A stretch of 64,000 nt of DNA from Noviherbaspirillum soli. GTDB lineage: Bacteria; Pseudomonadota; Gammaproteobacteria; Burkholderiales; Burkholderiaceae_D. The position numbers were made by a program, and so were the translations under genes. The stretch is from assembly GCF_015352955.1 (NCBI RefSeq), contig NZ_JACYOX010000001.1, positions 372,001 to 436,000 on the forward strand, given 5' to 3'. Positions within the stretch are counted from its first letter, which is position 1, and the number at the start of each line of letters is the position of its first letter. Of this stretch, positions 7,718 to 16,265 are shown piece by piece. The notes beneath the pieces were generated by a model. It was not told where the DNA came from and ran no database searches. It worked only from the letters and a program-made list of their open reading frames with translations.

Positions 7718-8425
7718 TCAGGCGCCGATATAGGCCTTGCGCACCGCTTCGTTGTTGAGCAGCTCGTCCCGGCTGCCTTCCATCACGATGCGCCCGCCCT
7801 CGATCACATATGCACGGCTGGCAATGCGCAGCGCGGCATAGGCGTTCTGTTCGGCCAGCATCACGGTAGTGCCGGCCTTGTTGATCTTTTCAATGACTTC
7901 GAACATCTGCTTGACCACCAGCGGCGCCAGGCCCAGCGAAGGCTCGTCCAGCAGCAGCGCCTTGGGACGGGACATCAGCGCCCGGCCGATGGCCACCATC
8001 TGCTGCTGGCCGCCGGACAGCGAGCCGGCGTTCATCTCGCGCTTCTCATGCAGGATGGGGAACATCTCGAAGACTTCATCCAGCGTCTTCTTGATGCCGC
8101 GGCCGTCGCGCCGGTGCACATAGGCGCCCAGCGTCAGGTTCTTCAGCACCGACATCGCCGGGAACAGCTTGCGGCCCTCCGGGCATTGCACCACGCCCTT
8201 CTCGACGATGTTGGACGGCTTCATGCCGACCAGCTCGGTCTTGCCGAAGCGGATGCTGCCGCTGGCGGCGCGGTGCAGGCCGCTGGTGGTCAGGAAGATC
8301 GAACTCTTGCCGGCGCCGTTGGCGCCCAGCAGCACTACCAGTTCGCCCTCGTTGGCGTGGATGTTGATGTTGTTCAGTGCGCGGAAGCTGCCGTAGTTCA
8401 GCGACACGTTTTCAAGCTGCAGCAT
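7718..8425 (-). CDS. livF: Branched-chain amino acid ABC transporter ATP-binding protein LivF
   Basis: 235 residues, the normal LivF length. Walker A is [11 protein letters not shown] (about residues 35-43), the signature motif is [16 protein letters not shown] and Walker B is [14 protein letters not shown], with the switch His replaced in the short LivF-typical [11 protein letters not shown]. The protein pairs with LivG as the cytoplasmic ATPase dimer. ATG 8425 has GGGGAG at correct spacing; a GTG at 8431 is less likely. The start overlaps the end of livG by 14 bases, indicating translational coupling. Confidence 0.95.
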   Translation of the reverse strand: MLQLENVSLNYGSFRALNNINIHANEGELVVLLGANGAGKSSIFLTTSGLHRAASGSIRFGKTELVGMKPSNIVEKGVVQCPEGRKLFPAMSVLKNLTLGAYVHRRDGRGIKKTLDEVFEMFPILHEKREMNAGSLSGGQQQMVAIGRALMSRPKALLLDEPSLGLAPLVVKQMFEVIEKINKAGTTVMLAEQNAYAALRIASRAYVIEGGRIVMEGSRDELLNNEAVRKAYIGA

Positions 8426-9176
8426 TTTCACTCCCCAGATACGCTTCGATCACGATCGGGTTGGCGCGGATCTCCGCCGGCGTTCCTTCCGCGATCTTCT
8501 CGCCATAGTTCAGCACCATGATCTTGTCGGCCAGGTTCATGATCATGTCCATCTTGTGCTCGATCAGGCAGACCGTCATGCCATGCTTGACCAGCTTCTG
8601 GATCAGCTCGGCAATGCCCACCGTCTCTTCCGGATTGACGCCGCCCGCCGGCTCGTCCAGCAGCAGCATCTTCGGATCGGTGGCCAGCGCCAACGCAAAT
8701 GCCACGCGCTTGCGTTCCTCCTGCGAGATGTCGCCCGCCACCCGGTGCGACACATGGGACAGGCCGACGAAATCCAGCGCTTCCTGCGCCTTGATGCGGC
8801 AGATGCGCTCCTCTTCCTTCAGGCGCCGGGTGCCCAGCAGCACGTCCATCAGGCCGGACTGGGTGCGCAGGCGGTGGCCGACGATCAGGTTGTCCAGCAC
8901 GGTGGCCCGGTCGAACAGGTTCGTGGCCTGGAAGGTGCGGGATACGCCCAGCTTGGCCACCTGGTCGGCGCGCAGGCCGGTCACGTCCTGGCCATCGAAG
9001 ATGATCTTGCCGGATGTCGGCGGGATCGCGCCCGAGATCAGGTTGAAGAACGTGGTCTTGCCGGCGCCGTTGGGCCCGATGATCGCGTTGATCTTGTTGC
9101 GTTCGAAATTGATGCTCACATCATGGACCGCGGTCAGGCCGCCGAAACGCTTGGTGAGGTTCTGTATTTCAAGCAT
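8412..9176 (-). CDS. livG: Branched-chain amino acid ABC transporter ATP-binding protein LivG
   Basis: 254 residues. Walker A is [16 protein letters not shown], the LivG-type signature is [17 protein letters not shown] (ISQEE instead of LSGGQ, normal for this family), and Walker B is [16 protein letters not shown] with switch [11 protein letters not shown]. It is the second ATPase of the transporter. ATG 9176 has AGGGGAG upstream and overlaps the last codons of livM by 8 bases. Confidence 0.95.
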   Translation of the reverse strand: MLEIQNLTKRFGGLTAVHDVSINFERNKINAIIGPNGAGKTTFFNLISGAIPPTSGKIIFDGQDVTGLRADQVAKLGVSRTFQATNLFDRATVLDNLIVGHRLRTQSGLMDVLLGTRRLKEEERICRIKAQEALDFVGLSHVSHRVAGDISQEERKRVAFALALATDPKMLLLDEPAGGVNPEETVGIAELIQKLVKHGMTVCLIEHKMDMIMNLADKIMVLNYGEKIAEGTPAEIRANPIVIEAYLGSENAAA

Positions 9177-10212
9177 GCGAGCTCCCCTTCTGCTGGCCAT
9201 GGCCGATCACGCCGCCGGCCGGTGTCTGTGTCTTTGCCTGTTTCGCCGCGGCTTCGCTGGCCAGTCGGGATGCATTGCGCGCCCGCCATGCCAGGTAGGA
9301 GCCGACCACGCCGTGCGGCACGAAAATCACCAGGATGATCAGCAGGGGACCGAACACGATGAAGCGGTAATCCTGCAGGAACTGCAGATACTGGGTCAGC
9401 CATGGCACGGCGATCGAACCCAGCAACGGTCCGAGCAGGGTGCCGATGCCGCCCACCAGCATGTACATGGTCATGTCGAAGGTGTGCTCGACGCTGGCAA
9501 TGCCGGGGCCAAGGAAGCGCACGAAACCGGCATACAGGCCGCCCGCCAGGCCGGCGTAGAACACCGACAGCATGAAGGCCAGCACCTTGTTGCGCATCAG
9601 GTTGATGCCCAGCGCCTCGGCCAGGTCGTCGCCGTTGCGGATCGCCATGAAGGTGCGGCCCAGCAGCGAGTTGGCGATGCGGTGCATGGCCCAGACCGAC
9701 AGCGCCAGGAAGAAGAGCACCAGGTAATACTGGGAGCGCGGCGCCTCGAAGTCGATGCCGGCAAAGCCGGTGGGCGCCGGAATGCCCATGATGCCCACGG
9801 TGCCGTGGGTCAGTCCTTCCCACTTTTCGATGAGCAGGTACATGATGTAGCCCACGCACATCGTGAAGATCGAGAAGAAGTGCCCTTTAAGGCGCAGCGA
9901 CACCAGGCCGACGAAGAAGCCGATGAAGGAGGCGACAAAGCCCGACAGCGCAAACGCCGGCCAGAACGACCAGCCGTGGTCCACCGTCAGGATGCCCACG
10001 GTGTACGCCCCAACCGCCATGAAGCCGCTATGGGCCAGGTTGAACTGGCCGGTGTAGCCGGTAATCAGGTTCAGGCCGATGGTGGCAATCGCAAACACAT
10101 AGGCGGTCGCCATCACGGTGAGGTAATAGTCGTTGCCGGCCGCAAAGAAGGGAAAGGCAATCGCCAAAGCCAGCAGCAGCAGCCAGCCGATTTTTCCGTC
10201 GATGAATTTCAT
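9169..10212 (-). CDS. livM: Branched-chain amino acid ABC transporter permease LivM
   Basis: 347 residues with about eight to ten hydrophobic segments. The family motif NLITGYTGQFNLAHSGFMAVGAYTVGIL and the EAA-like loop ALGINLMRNKVLAFMLSVFYAGLAGGLYA identify LivM. It forms the inner-membrane channel with LivH. The start lies 2 bases after the livH stop. The cytoplasmic tail after the last helix is long and rich in Ala/Gln/Lys. No anomalies. Confidence 0.95.
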   Translation of the reverse strand: MKFIDGKIGWLLLLALAIAFPFFAAGNDYYLTVMATAYVFAIATIGLNLITGYTGQFNLAHSGFMAVGAYTVGILTVDHGWSFWPAFALSGFVASFIGFFVGLVSLRLKGHFFSIFTMCVGYIMYLLIEKWEGLTHGTVGIMGIPAPTGFAGIDFEAPRSQYYLVLFFLALSVWAMHRIANSLLGRTFMAIRNGDDLAEALGINLMRNKVLAFMLSVFYAGLAGGLYAGFVRFLGPGIASVEHTFDMTMYMLVGGIGTLLGPLLGSIAVPWLTQYLQFLQDYRFIVFGPLLIILVIFVPHGVVGSYLAWRARNASRLASEAAAKQAKTQTPAGGVIGHGQQKGSSHA

Positions 10213-10214
10213 GA

Positions 10215-11078
10215 TCAGCGAGCCCCCGTGGTGAACAGGCCTTGCGGACGCAGCGACAGCACCACCACCAGCAGCACGAAGGCGATGATGTCCTTGTAGT
10301 CGGTCGAGATGTAGAAGGCGCCGAAGGATTCGGCAAAGCCGATGATGAGCCCGCCCAGGATGGCGCCCGGCACGCTGCCCATGCCACCCAGCACGATGAT
10401 GACGAAGGCCTTGGTGATCACCAGGTTGCCCATGGCCGGATAGACCAGGTTGATCGGCGCGTACAGCGCGGCGGCCACGGCGGCCAGCACGCCGGAGATG
10501 GCGAAGGTCATCATCGCCACCCGGTTGGCGTCGATGCCGACCAATGCGGCGCCGTCGCGGTTCTGCGCCATCGCGATGATGGTGGCCCCGGTGGTGGTCT
10601 TGCGCAGGAACAGATGCAGCGCCAGCATCAGCGCAAAGGCAGCGACGATGATCAGCAGGCGCTGCGACGGCAGGGTCACGCCGCCCATGGAGATGATGCC
10701 GGCATAAGGCGTCTGCATGCGGCGGAAGTCGGCGCCGAACATGGCTTGCGCGCTGGCTTCCAGGAACAGCAGGATGCCGATCGCGGCGATCATGTGGTGC
10801 AGGCCTTCATGGTGGCGCAGCGGATGAAACACCAGGCGCTCCGAGATGACCGCGATCGCTGCCACCACAACGCCGGCGCCGGCCATCGCAACCCAGTAAT
10901 TCAGGCCCCAGTTCGACATCAGGAAAAAGGCGGCAAAAGCGCCCACCATGTAGAACGCGCCGTGCGCAAAGTTAGGTACATGCATGATGCCGTACACCAG
11001 CGTCAGGCCCAATGCGACCAGACTGTATACCCCGCCGAGCGTAAGCCCGTTGAGGATCTGCTCCAGTATCAACTCCAA
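10215..11078 (-). CDS. livH: Branched-chain amino acid ABC transporter permease LivH (TTG start)
   Basis: 287 residues, all-helical inner-membrane protein. QILNGLTLGGVYSLVALGLTLVYGIMHVPNFAHGAFYMVGAF is the LivH hallmark; VGIDANRVAMMTFAISGVLAAVAAALYAP holds the ATPase-contact loop, and VIIVLGGMGSVPGAILGG follows. The start is the TTG at 11078, because AAGGAG sits seven bases upstream and no in-frame ATG fits. It is the first gene of the livHMGFK transcript, with a perfect palindrome 24 bases upstream. Confidence 0.93.
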   Translation of the reverse strand: MELILEQILNGLTLGGVYSLVALGLTLVYGIMHVPNFAHGAFYMVGAFAAFFLMSNWGLNYWVAMAGAGVVVAAIAVISERLVFHPLRHHEGLHHMIAAIGILLFLEASAQAMFGADFRRMQTPYAGIISMGGVTLPSQRLLIIVAAFALMLALHLFLRKTTTGATIIAMAQNRDGAALVGIDANRVAMMTFAISGVLAAVAAALYAPINLVYPAMGNLVITKAFVIIVLGGMGSVPGAILGGLIIGFAESFGAFYISTDYKDIIAFVLLVVVLSLRPQGLFTTGAR

Positions 11079-11101
11079 GATTCGTCTCCTTAATATTCCA
11101 C

Positions 11102-11123
11102 GATGCGTCTTGCAAGACGCATC
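11102..11123. promoter_or_regulatory. Perfect 22-bp palindrome upstream of livH (operator candidate)
   Basis: GATGCGTCTTG is followed directly by its reverse complement with no loop, 24 bases from the livH start codon. A zero-loop dyad suits a dimeric repressor better than an RNA hairpin. The regulator is unknown. Confidence 0.5.
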
Positions 11124-11590
11124 ACGCTTGCTCTGACCGGCGGCGAACCACCCGGGAACTGCTCACTTTCTTGTCGAAAATGCGAACGCTCGTTTTTATT
11201 TTTTAAGCGCAGTCGAACCGTATCATCACTGGTAAATTAAGGTCAATAAAAATGAGCCAATATTTTGCAGTGCAGAACGAAAATAGGGAAAATTTTTACT
11301 TATTACCGACGAGCGGTAGTTTTGGTTGAAAATTGCGGAACTTCAAGGTAGTTTTGCGTTGAAACCAGCGCTCAACAGATGGCTCACTGCTCACTGAGCC
11401 CGGCCGAAAAACCGGGCAATTGTTTCGCTGTGCGGTACAGCATTCCGTTTTTGTTGACTGGTCAGCGGACGGATGGTAGGTTTGGACCGATGGCATGCTA
11501 ACAAAACCACAAGCGACCGGCAATTGTCCGACGCCATGCCAGCACCGGTCCTCCCCCAGAGTGAACCGTCCCATAACGACAGGAGACTCC
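11124..11590. other. Divergent intergenic region livH / tctC
   Basis: About 470 bases with no convincing gene. The part from 11170 to 11350 is distinctly AT-rich. It must carry promoters for the minus-strand liv operon and the plus-strand tctC gene. Short frames on the minus strand here lack ribosome sites and protein-like composition. Confidence 0.5.
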
Positions 11591-12571
11591 ATGTTGAAAA
11601 AATTAATGCCGGCACTGGCCATCGCTGCGGCCGCCTTGTGCGCCGCACAGCCTGCTTTCGCGCAGTCCGCCAGCAACTACCCGAGCAAGCCGATTCACAT
11701 CATCGTGACCTTCACCAGCGGCGGCGCGCCCGACATCCTGGGCCGGCTGATCGGCGACAAGCTCAGCACCGCCTGGGGCCAGACGGTCATCGTGGAGAAC
11801 AAGCCAGGCGCGGGCGGCAACATCGGCGCCGACTATGTCGCCAAGGCCGCACCGGACGGCTACAACATTGTCGTAGGCACGGTGGGCACCCATGCAATCA
11901 ATGGCGCGCTCTACCAGAACATGCCCTATGACATGACGCGCGACTTCACGCCTGTGACCCTGCTGGCTTCCACGCCGAACATGCTGGTCGTCAATAACAA
12001 TGTGCCGGCCAAGAACCTCAAGGAATTCATCGACCTGGGCAAGAAGGAAGGCAAGATGACCTTTGCCTCGTCCGGTTCGGGCACCTCGATCCATGTCTCA
12101 GGCGAACTGTTCAAGACCATGACCGGCATCGACATGCAGCACATCCCTTACAAGGGACGCGCCAGTGCGATTCCTGATCTGCTGGGCGGCCGGGTCACGA
12201 TGATGTTCGACAACATGCCATCCAGCCTGCCTCTGGTCCGCGAGGGCAAGCTGCGGGCGCTGGGCGTCACCAGCGCCAAGCGCTCGCCGGCAGCGCCGGA
12301 CATTCCCACCATTGCCGAATCGGGCCTGCCCGGCTTTGAAGCGGTCTCCTGGTTCGCGCTGTTCGCGCCGGCCAACACGCCCCGCCCCATCGTCGACAAG
12401 CTGCAGGCCGAGGTCAGCAAGATCCTGAAAATGCCGGACGTATCGAAGAAGCTGATGGACCTCGGACTTGAGCCGTCGGGTTCAACCTCCGATGAACTGG
12501 CCGCCTACCAGAAGACCGAGATCGCAAAATGGTCCAAGGTGGTCAAGGACTCCGGCGCGAAGGTGGAATGA
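11591..12571 (+). CDS. Tripartite tricarboxylate transporter substrate-binding protein (TctC/Bug family)
   Basis: 326 residues. A cleavable signal peptide ends Gln-Pro-Ala-Phe-Ala (about residue 24). The Bug-family hallmark follows: YPSKPIHIIVTFTSGGAPDILGRLIGDKLS, VIVENKPGAGGNIGADYVAKAAPDGYNIVVGTVGTHAIN, and IPYKGRASAIPDLLGGRVTMMFDNMPSSLPLVREGKLRALGVTSAKR. AGGAGAC precedes ATG 11591. No TctA or TctB membrane partners lie nearby, which is common for the many orphan Bug proteins of Burkholderiales. Its stop overlaps the start of the cyclase gene, suggesting that the ligand is that enzyme's substrate or product (inference). Confidence 0.93.
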   Translation: MLKKLMPALAIAAAALCAAQPAFAQSASNYPSKPIHIIVTFTSGGAPDILGRLIGDKLSTAWGQTVIVENKPGAGGNIGADYVAKAAPDGYNIVVGTVGTHAINGALYQNMPYDMTRDFTPVTLLASTPNMLVVNNNVPAKNLKEFIDLGKKEGKMTFASSGSGTSIHVSGELFKTMTGIDMQHIPYKGRASAIPDLLGGRVTMMFDNMPSSLPLVREGKLRALGVTSAKRSPAAPDIPTIAESGLPGFEAVSWFALFAPANTPRPIVDKLQAEVSKILKMPDVSKKLMDLGLEPSGSTSDELAAYQKTEIAKWSKVVKDSGAKVE

Positions 12572-13620
12572 TGACGACGCCAGCACGCTGGAAACAACGA
12601 CCCGAGGGCGCCAACTGGGGCGACTTCGGCCAGGACGACCAGCTGGGCCGGGTCAACCTGATCGGTAGCGAGCAGATATTGAAGGGTGCGGCGGAAGTCC
12701 GCGCGGGGCGCAGCTTCTGCCTGTCGCTGCCGCTGGATCTGCCCGGTGGCAATGCGCTCAATGCCAGGCGCAATCCGCCGCGACTGCAGCCGACATGGCG
12801 TGGCGACACCCCGGTGCTCAACTACGGCATGGATGGTCTGGTTGCCGACAGCATCGACGTCGTCTCCGACGACCAGGTGCTGCTGTGCCTGCAGTACTCC
12901 ACCCAGTGGGATTCGCTGGCCCACGTCGGCGCGCGTTTCGACGTGGATGGCGCCGGCGCCGAGGAAATGGTGTATTACAACGGCTATCGCGCCGGTCACG
13001 ATGTCAAGGGTCCGACCGAGATGCAGGAAGGCTGCGGCTGCGATGGCGGCGGGCACAGCTCGCATGCGGACGCTCTGGGCATCGAGAACATGGCGGTGCA
13101 TGGCATGCAGGGCCGCGGCGTGCTGCTGGACCTTGCCCGGCATTTCGGCCGCGAGCGCAAGCTGATCGGCTTCGACGAGATCGCCGCGGTCATGCAGCAG
13201 GACGGCGTGACCATAGAGCGCGGCGATTTTCTGGTGCTGCGGACCGGCTTTGCCGAGGTGGTGATGGAAATGGGCGGCACGCCGGACCCGCAGGTGCTGC
13301 ATCATACCTGCCCGGTGCTCAATGGCCGCGACCAGAAGCTGCTGCAGTGGATCACCGACAGCGGCATCGCCGCCATCTGCGCCGACAACTATGCGGTGGA
13401 AGCCTATCCCGCGCCGGAGGTGGCGGGCCGCAAGTCCATCCTGCCGCTGCACCACCATTGCCTGTTCAAGCTGGGCATACCGCTGGGTGAACTGTGGTAC
13501 CTGAAGGACCTGGCCGACTGGCTGCAGGCCAACGGCCGCCATCGCTTCATGCTGACCGCCCCGCCGCTGCGACTGCCGGGCGCAGTGGGATCGCCCGTGA
13601 CGCCGATCGCGACTGTTTAA
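12568..13620 (+). CDS. Cyclase family protein (putative metal-dependent hydrolase)
   Basis: About 350 residues of the cyclase/kynurenine-formamidase-like superfamily. The metal-binding segment reads LQYSTQWDSLAHVGARFD, the Gln-Trp-Asp-x-x-x-His variant typical of the longer members. GVLLDLARHFG, GDFLVLRTGFAEV, AICADNYAVEAYP and LPLHHHCLFKLGIPLGELWYL also fit. Such enzymes hydrolyse amide or lactone bonds; the substrate here is unknown. The start ATG 12568 (or 12571) overlaps the stop of the Bug-family gene, so the two are coupled. A bidirectional terminator follows. Confidence 0.88.
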   Translation: MMTTPARWKQRPEGANWGDFGQDDQLGRVNLIGSEQILKGAAEVRAGRSFCLSLPLDLPGGNALNARRNPPRLQPTWRGDTPVLNYGMDGLVADSIDVVSDDQVLLCLQYSTQWDSLAHVGARFDVDGAGAEEMVYYNGYRAGHDVKGPTEMQEGCGCDGGGHSSHADALGIENMAVHGMQGRGVLLDLARHFGRERKLIGFDEIAAVMQQDGVTIERGDFLVLRTGFAEVVMEMGGTPDPQVLHHTCPVLNGRDQKLLQWITDSGIAAICADNYAVEAYPAPEVAGRKSILPLHHHCLFKLGIPLGELWYLKDLADWLQANGRHRFMLTAPPLRLPGAVGSPVTPIATV

Positions 13621-13628
13621 GCAACTGT

Positions 13629-13670
13629 AAAAATCCGGGGCGCAGTCAGCATCGCGGACTGCGCCCCGGA
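13629..13670. terminator. Convergent bidirectional terminator
   Basis: TCCGGGGCGCAGTC (13634-13647) pairs perfectly with GACTGCGCCCCGGA (13657-13670). On the minus strand the stem is followed by five Ts (13633-13629). It separates the cyclase gene (plus) from dgkA (minus). Confidence 0.88.
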
Positions 13671-13686
13671 CTCATCCGCGCCTTCG

Positions 13687-14085
13687 TCACGGCCTGAACA
13701 GCCCCCACAGCACCACCGCCCAGGTGGCAGCCGAGAGCAGCACCGTCAGCATCACCGCCGCGCTGCCGAAATCCTTCGCATTGGCCGACAGCGGATGACG
13801 CTCTAGCGAGATCCTGTCCACCACGGCCTCAATCGCGGAATTGAGCAGTTCGACCACCAGCACCAGCACCATGCTGCCCACCAGCAGAAGCTTCTCGAAG
13901 GCCGACGCCGGCAGCAGCAGCGCCGCGATCGTCGCCGGCACGATCACCCACAACTCCTGGCGGAAGGCATGCTCATGCTTCCAGGCGCTCGCCAGTCCCT
14001 GCAATGAATAGCGCATCGCGCCGGCAATGCGGCAGAAGCCACTCTTGCTCTTGAATGCCGAATAGGCCGGCTCGTCGGGCTGCAT
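13687..14085 (-). CDS. dgkA: Diacylglycerol kinase
   Basis: 132 residues of the small, trimeric prokaryotic diacylglycerol kinase family. The N-terminal amphipathic stretch (FKSKSGFCRIAGAMRYSLQGLASAWKHEHAFRQEL) is followed by three membrane helices. The catalytic motif ELLNSAIEAVVDRIS contains the conserved Glu-x-x-Asn-x-x-x-Glu pattern, and the NAKDFGSAAVML segment binds nucleotide. It phosphorylates diacylglycerol to phosphatidate in the inner membrane, recycling lipid by-products. ATG 14085 overlaps the stop of the oxidase gene (TGATG), so the genes are translationally coupled although functionally unrelated. Confidence 0.95.
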   Translation of the reverse strand: MQPDEPAYSAFKSKSGFCRIAGAMRYSLQGLASAWKHEHAFRQELWVIVPATIAALLLPASAFEKLLLVGSMVLVLVVELLNSAIEAVVDRISLERHPLSANAKDFGSAAVMLTVLLSAATWAVVLWGLFRP

Positions 14086-15230
14086 CAGTACGTGCCCGGC
14101 AGCAGAATGTTCTTGTCCACCTTCTGCACATCGGTCAGGCCGCACAGGGCCATGGTGATGTCGAGCTCCTTGCGGATGATCTCCAGCACCCGAGTCACGC
14201 CCTCCTCGCCCATCGCGCCCAGGCCATACAGGAAGGCGCGGCCGATATAGACGCCGCGCGCGCCCAGGGCCAGCGCCTTGATCACATCCTGGCCGGAGCG
14301 GATGCCGCCATCCAGGTGCACCTCCATCCTGTCGCCGACCACGTCCATGATGGCTGGCAGCGCATTGATGGACGAGTCGGCGCCGTCGAGCTGGCGTCCG
14401 CCATGGTTGGAGACGATCAGCGCATCGGCGCCGCTCTGCGCCGCCATGCGGGCATCCTCAGGGTCCATGATGCCCTTGATGATCAGCTTGCCGCCCCAGC
14501 GCTGGCGCAGCCATTCGACGTCATCCCAGGAAAGCCGCGGGTCGAACTGTTCCGCGGTCCAGGCCGACAGCGAGGACATGTCCGACACATTGGTCGCATG
14601 GCCGACGATATTGCCGAAGCCGCGCCGCCTGGTGCCCAGCATGCCCATGCACCAGGCCGGCTTGGTCGCCATGTTCATGATGTTCTTCAGCGTCAGCTTG
14701 GGTGGCGCGGTCAGGCCGTTGCGCAGGTCCTTGTGGCGCTGGCCGAGGATCTGCAGGTCCAGCGTCAGCACCAGCGCCGAACAGTTGGCGGCGCGGGCGC
14801 GCTCCACCAGCCGGCCCATGAAATCCCTGTCCTTCATGAAGTAGACCTGGAACCAGAAAGGCTTGCTGGTATGGGCGGCGATGTCCTCGATCGAGCAGAT
14901 GCTCATGGTCGACAGCGTAAACGGCACGCCGAATTTCTCGGCAGCCTTGGCTGCCAGGATCTCGCCGTCGGCATGCTGCATGCCGGTCAGGCCGGTAGGC
15001 GCCAGCGCCACCGGCATGGAAACCGGGAGGCCTACCATGGTGCTGGCCAGGCTGCGGTTCTCCATGTTCACCGCGACCCGCTGGCGCAGCTTGATCCTGG
15101 CGAAGTCATCGCTGTTGGCGCGGTAGGTGGACTCGGTCCACGAGCCTGAATCGGCATAGTCATAGAACATGCGCGGCACGCGCCGCTCGGCCAGGATGCG
15201 CAGGTCTTCGATATTGGTGATCACGCCCAT
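14085..15230 (-). CDS. lldD: FMN-dependent alpha-hydroxyacid oxidase (L-lactate dehydrogenase-like)
   Basis: 381 residues, the usual length of the LldD/glycolate-oxidase family. Key segments are RVPRMFYDYADSGSWTESTYRAN, PVALAPTGLTGMQHADGEILAAKAAEKFGVPFTLSTMS (FMN site), KPFWFQVYFMKDRDF, LIVSNHGGRQLDGADSSI (catalytic His) and EVHLDGGIRSGQDVIKALALGARGVYIGR. It oxidises an L-2-hydroxyacid, most likely lactate, and passes electrons to the quinone pool or oxygen. It is transcribed divergently from the IclR gene, the probable regulator. ATG 15230 is chosen because upstream in-frame starts lie in the intergenic region. The specific acid is not certain. Confidence 0.9.
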   Translation of the reverse strand: MGVITNIEDLRILAERRVPRMFYDYADSGSWTESTYRANSDDFARIKLRQRVAVNMENRSLASTMVGLPVSMPVALAPTGLTGMQHADGEILAAKAAEKFGVPFTLSTMSICSIEDIAAHTSKPFWFQVYFMKDRDFMGRLVERARAANCSALVLTLDLQILGQRHKDLRNGLTAPPKLTLKNIMNMATKPAWCMGMLGTRRRGFGNIVGHATNVSDMSSLSAWTAEQFDPRLSWDDVEWLRQRWGGKLIIKGIMDPEDARMAAQSGADALIVSNHGGRQLDGADSSINALPAIMDVVGDRMEVHLDGGIRSGQDVIKALALGARGVYIGRAFLYGLGAMGEEGVTRVLEIIRKELDITMALCGLTDVQKVDKNILLPGTY

Positions 15231-15374
15231 TCTTGTCTCTTTCTGATGTAGGGTTTTTTCGCAGGCAGCATTATGGCCGGGAAATGCCGTTGTCATACAA
15301 GCTCCACAGATGAAATTAATTTTCGCGCGCCTTGCATGGAACGGTGTCTTGGCAAAGTCGTTTTTGATATATTT

Positions 15375-15385
15375 TCACATTGTGA
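15375..15385. promoter_or_regulatory. TCACA-T-TGTGA dyad, candidate IclR operator
   Basis: Perfect 5-1-5 inverted repeat in an AT-rich stretch between the divergent oxidase (15230) and IclR (15418) starts, about 33 bases from the IclR start codon. The position suits autoregulation and control of the oxidase. Confidence 0.4.
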
Positions 15386-15417
15386 TATAAAGCCATATTG
15401 CATTGCACCAGTTTCCA

Positions 15418-16224
15418 ATGAAAAACACTGATCAGCCTCTGGACAACGACAAGACGTCGATCCAGGTTATTGAACGCTTGATAGGCCTGCTGGACGCGCT
15501 GGCCGATTATCCAGACCCGGTCAGCCTGAAAGAGTTATCGGCCGTCACCGGCCTGCATCCCTCCACGGCGCACCGCATCCTGAACGACCTCGTGATCAAG
15601 CGCTTCGTCGACCGCGCCGAGCCCGGCACTTACCGGCTCGGCATGCGCCTGCTGGAACTGGGCAATATCGTCAAGAGCAGGCTGAACGTGCGCGAGGCGT
15701 CGCTGGACTTCATGCGGGCGCTGCACCGCAAGACGCACCAGACCGTCAACCTGTCGGTGCGCCAGGGCGATGAAATCGTCTATATCGACCGCTCCTTCTC
15801 GGAGCGTTCGGGCATGCAGGTGGTGCGCGCCATCGGCGGCCGTGCGCCGCTGCACCTGACGTCCACCGGCAAGCTGTTCCTGTCGGCGGACGATCCCAAG
15901 ACGGTCAGGGCTTACGCCACCCGCACCGGCCTTGCCGGTCATAACAAGAATTCCATCACGGACCTGGCCAAGCTGGAGCGCGAGCTGAGCCTGGTGCGCG
16001 CGCGCGGCTATGCCCGCGACAATGAGGAGCTGGAACTGGGTGTGCGTTGCATGGCGGCCGGCATCCGCGACGACAGCGGCAAGCTGATCGCCGGCCTGTC
16101 GATCTCGGCGCCCGCCGACCGGCTGCAGGAGGAATGGATCGCCGACCTGCTTAGCACCGTGAACGAGATTTCCGCTGTGCTGGGGCATGTGCCGGCACCG
16201 GAAGGCGCCGAACCGGCACGCTGA
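15418..16224 (+). CDS. IclR-family transcriptional regulator
   Basis: 268 residues. The N-terminal winged HTH (about 10-75) reads QVIERLIGLLDALADYPDPVSLKELSAVTGLHPSTAHRILNDLVIKRFV. The effector domain follows with QTVNLSVRQGDEIVYIDRSFS, GRAPLHLTSTGKLFLS, ARGYARDNEELELGVRCMAAGIRDDSGKLIAGLSISAP and the C-terminal helix. ATG 15418 is chosen over an in-frame TTG at 15403; neither has a clear ribosome site. Divergent placement from the alpha-hydroxyacid oxidase suggests that it responds to a hydroxyacid or derivative and controls that gene. Confidence 0.92.
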   Translation: MKNTDQPLDNDKTSIQVIERLIGLLDALADYPDPVSLKELSAVTGLHPSTAHRILNDLVIKRFVDRAEPGTYRLGMRLLELGNIVKSRLNVREASLDFMRALHRKTHQTVNLSVRQGDEIVYIDRSFSERSGMQVVRAIGGRAPLHLTSTGKLFLSADDPKTVRAYATRTGLAGHNKNSITDLAKLERELSLVRARGYARDNEELELGVRCMAAGIRDDSGKLIAGLSISAPADRLQEEWIADLLSTVNEISAVLGHVPAPEGAEPAR

Positions 16225-16238
16225 AACGCTGTATTGAA

Positions 16239-16261
16239 AACGGCCGCACCAGGCGGCCGTT
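16239..16261. terminator. Convergent terminator iclR / pbpG
   Basis: AACGGCCG-caccagg-CGGCCGTT between two converging genes. On the minus strand a short T run follows the stem, so it mainly serves pbpG. Confidence 0.65.
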
Positions 16262-16265
16262 CAGG

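Noticed and set aside
8518-10299. 593-codon plus-strand frame opposite livG and livM
   Set aside because: Antisense to two well-identified transporter genes; low-complexity content and no ribosome site.
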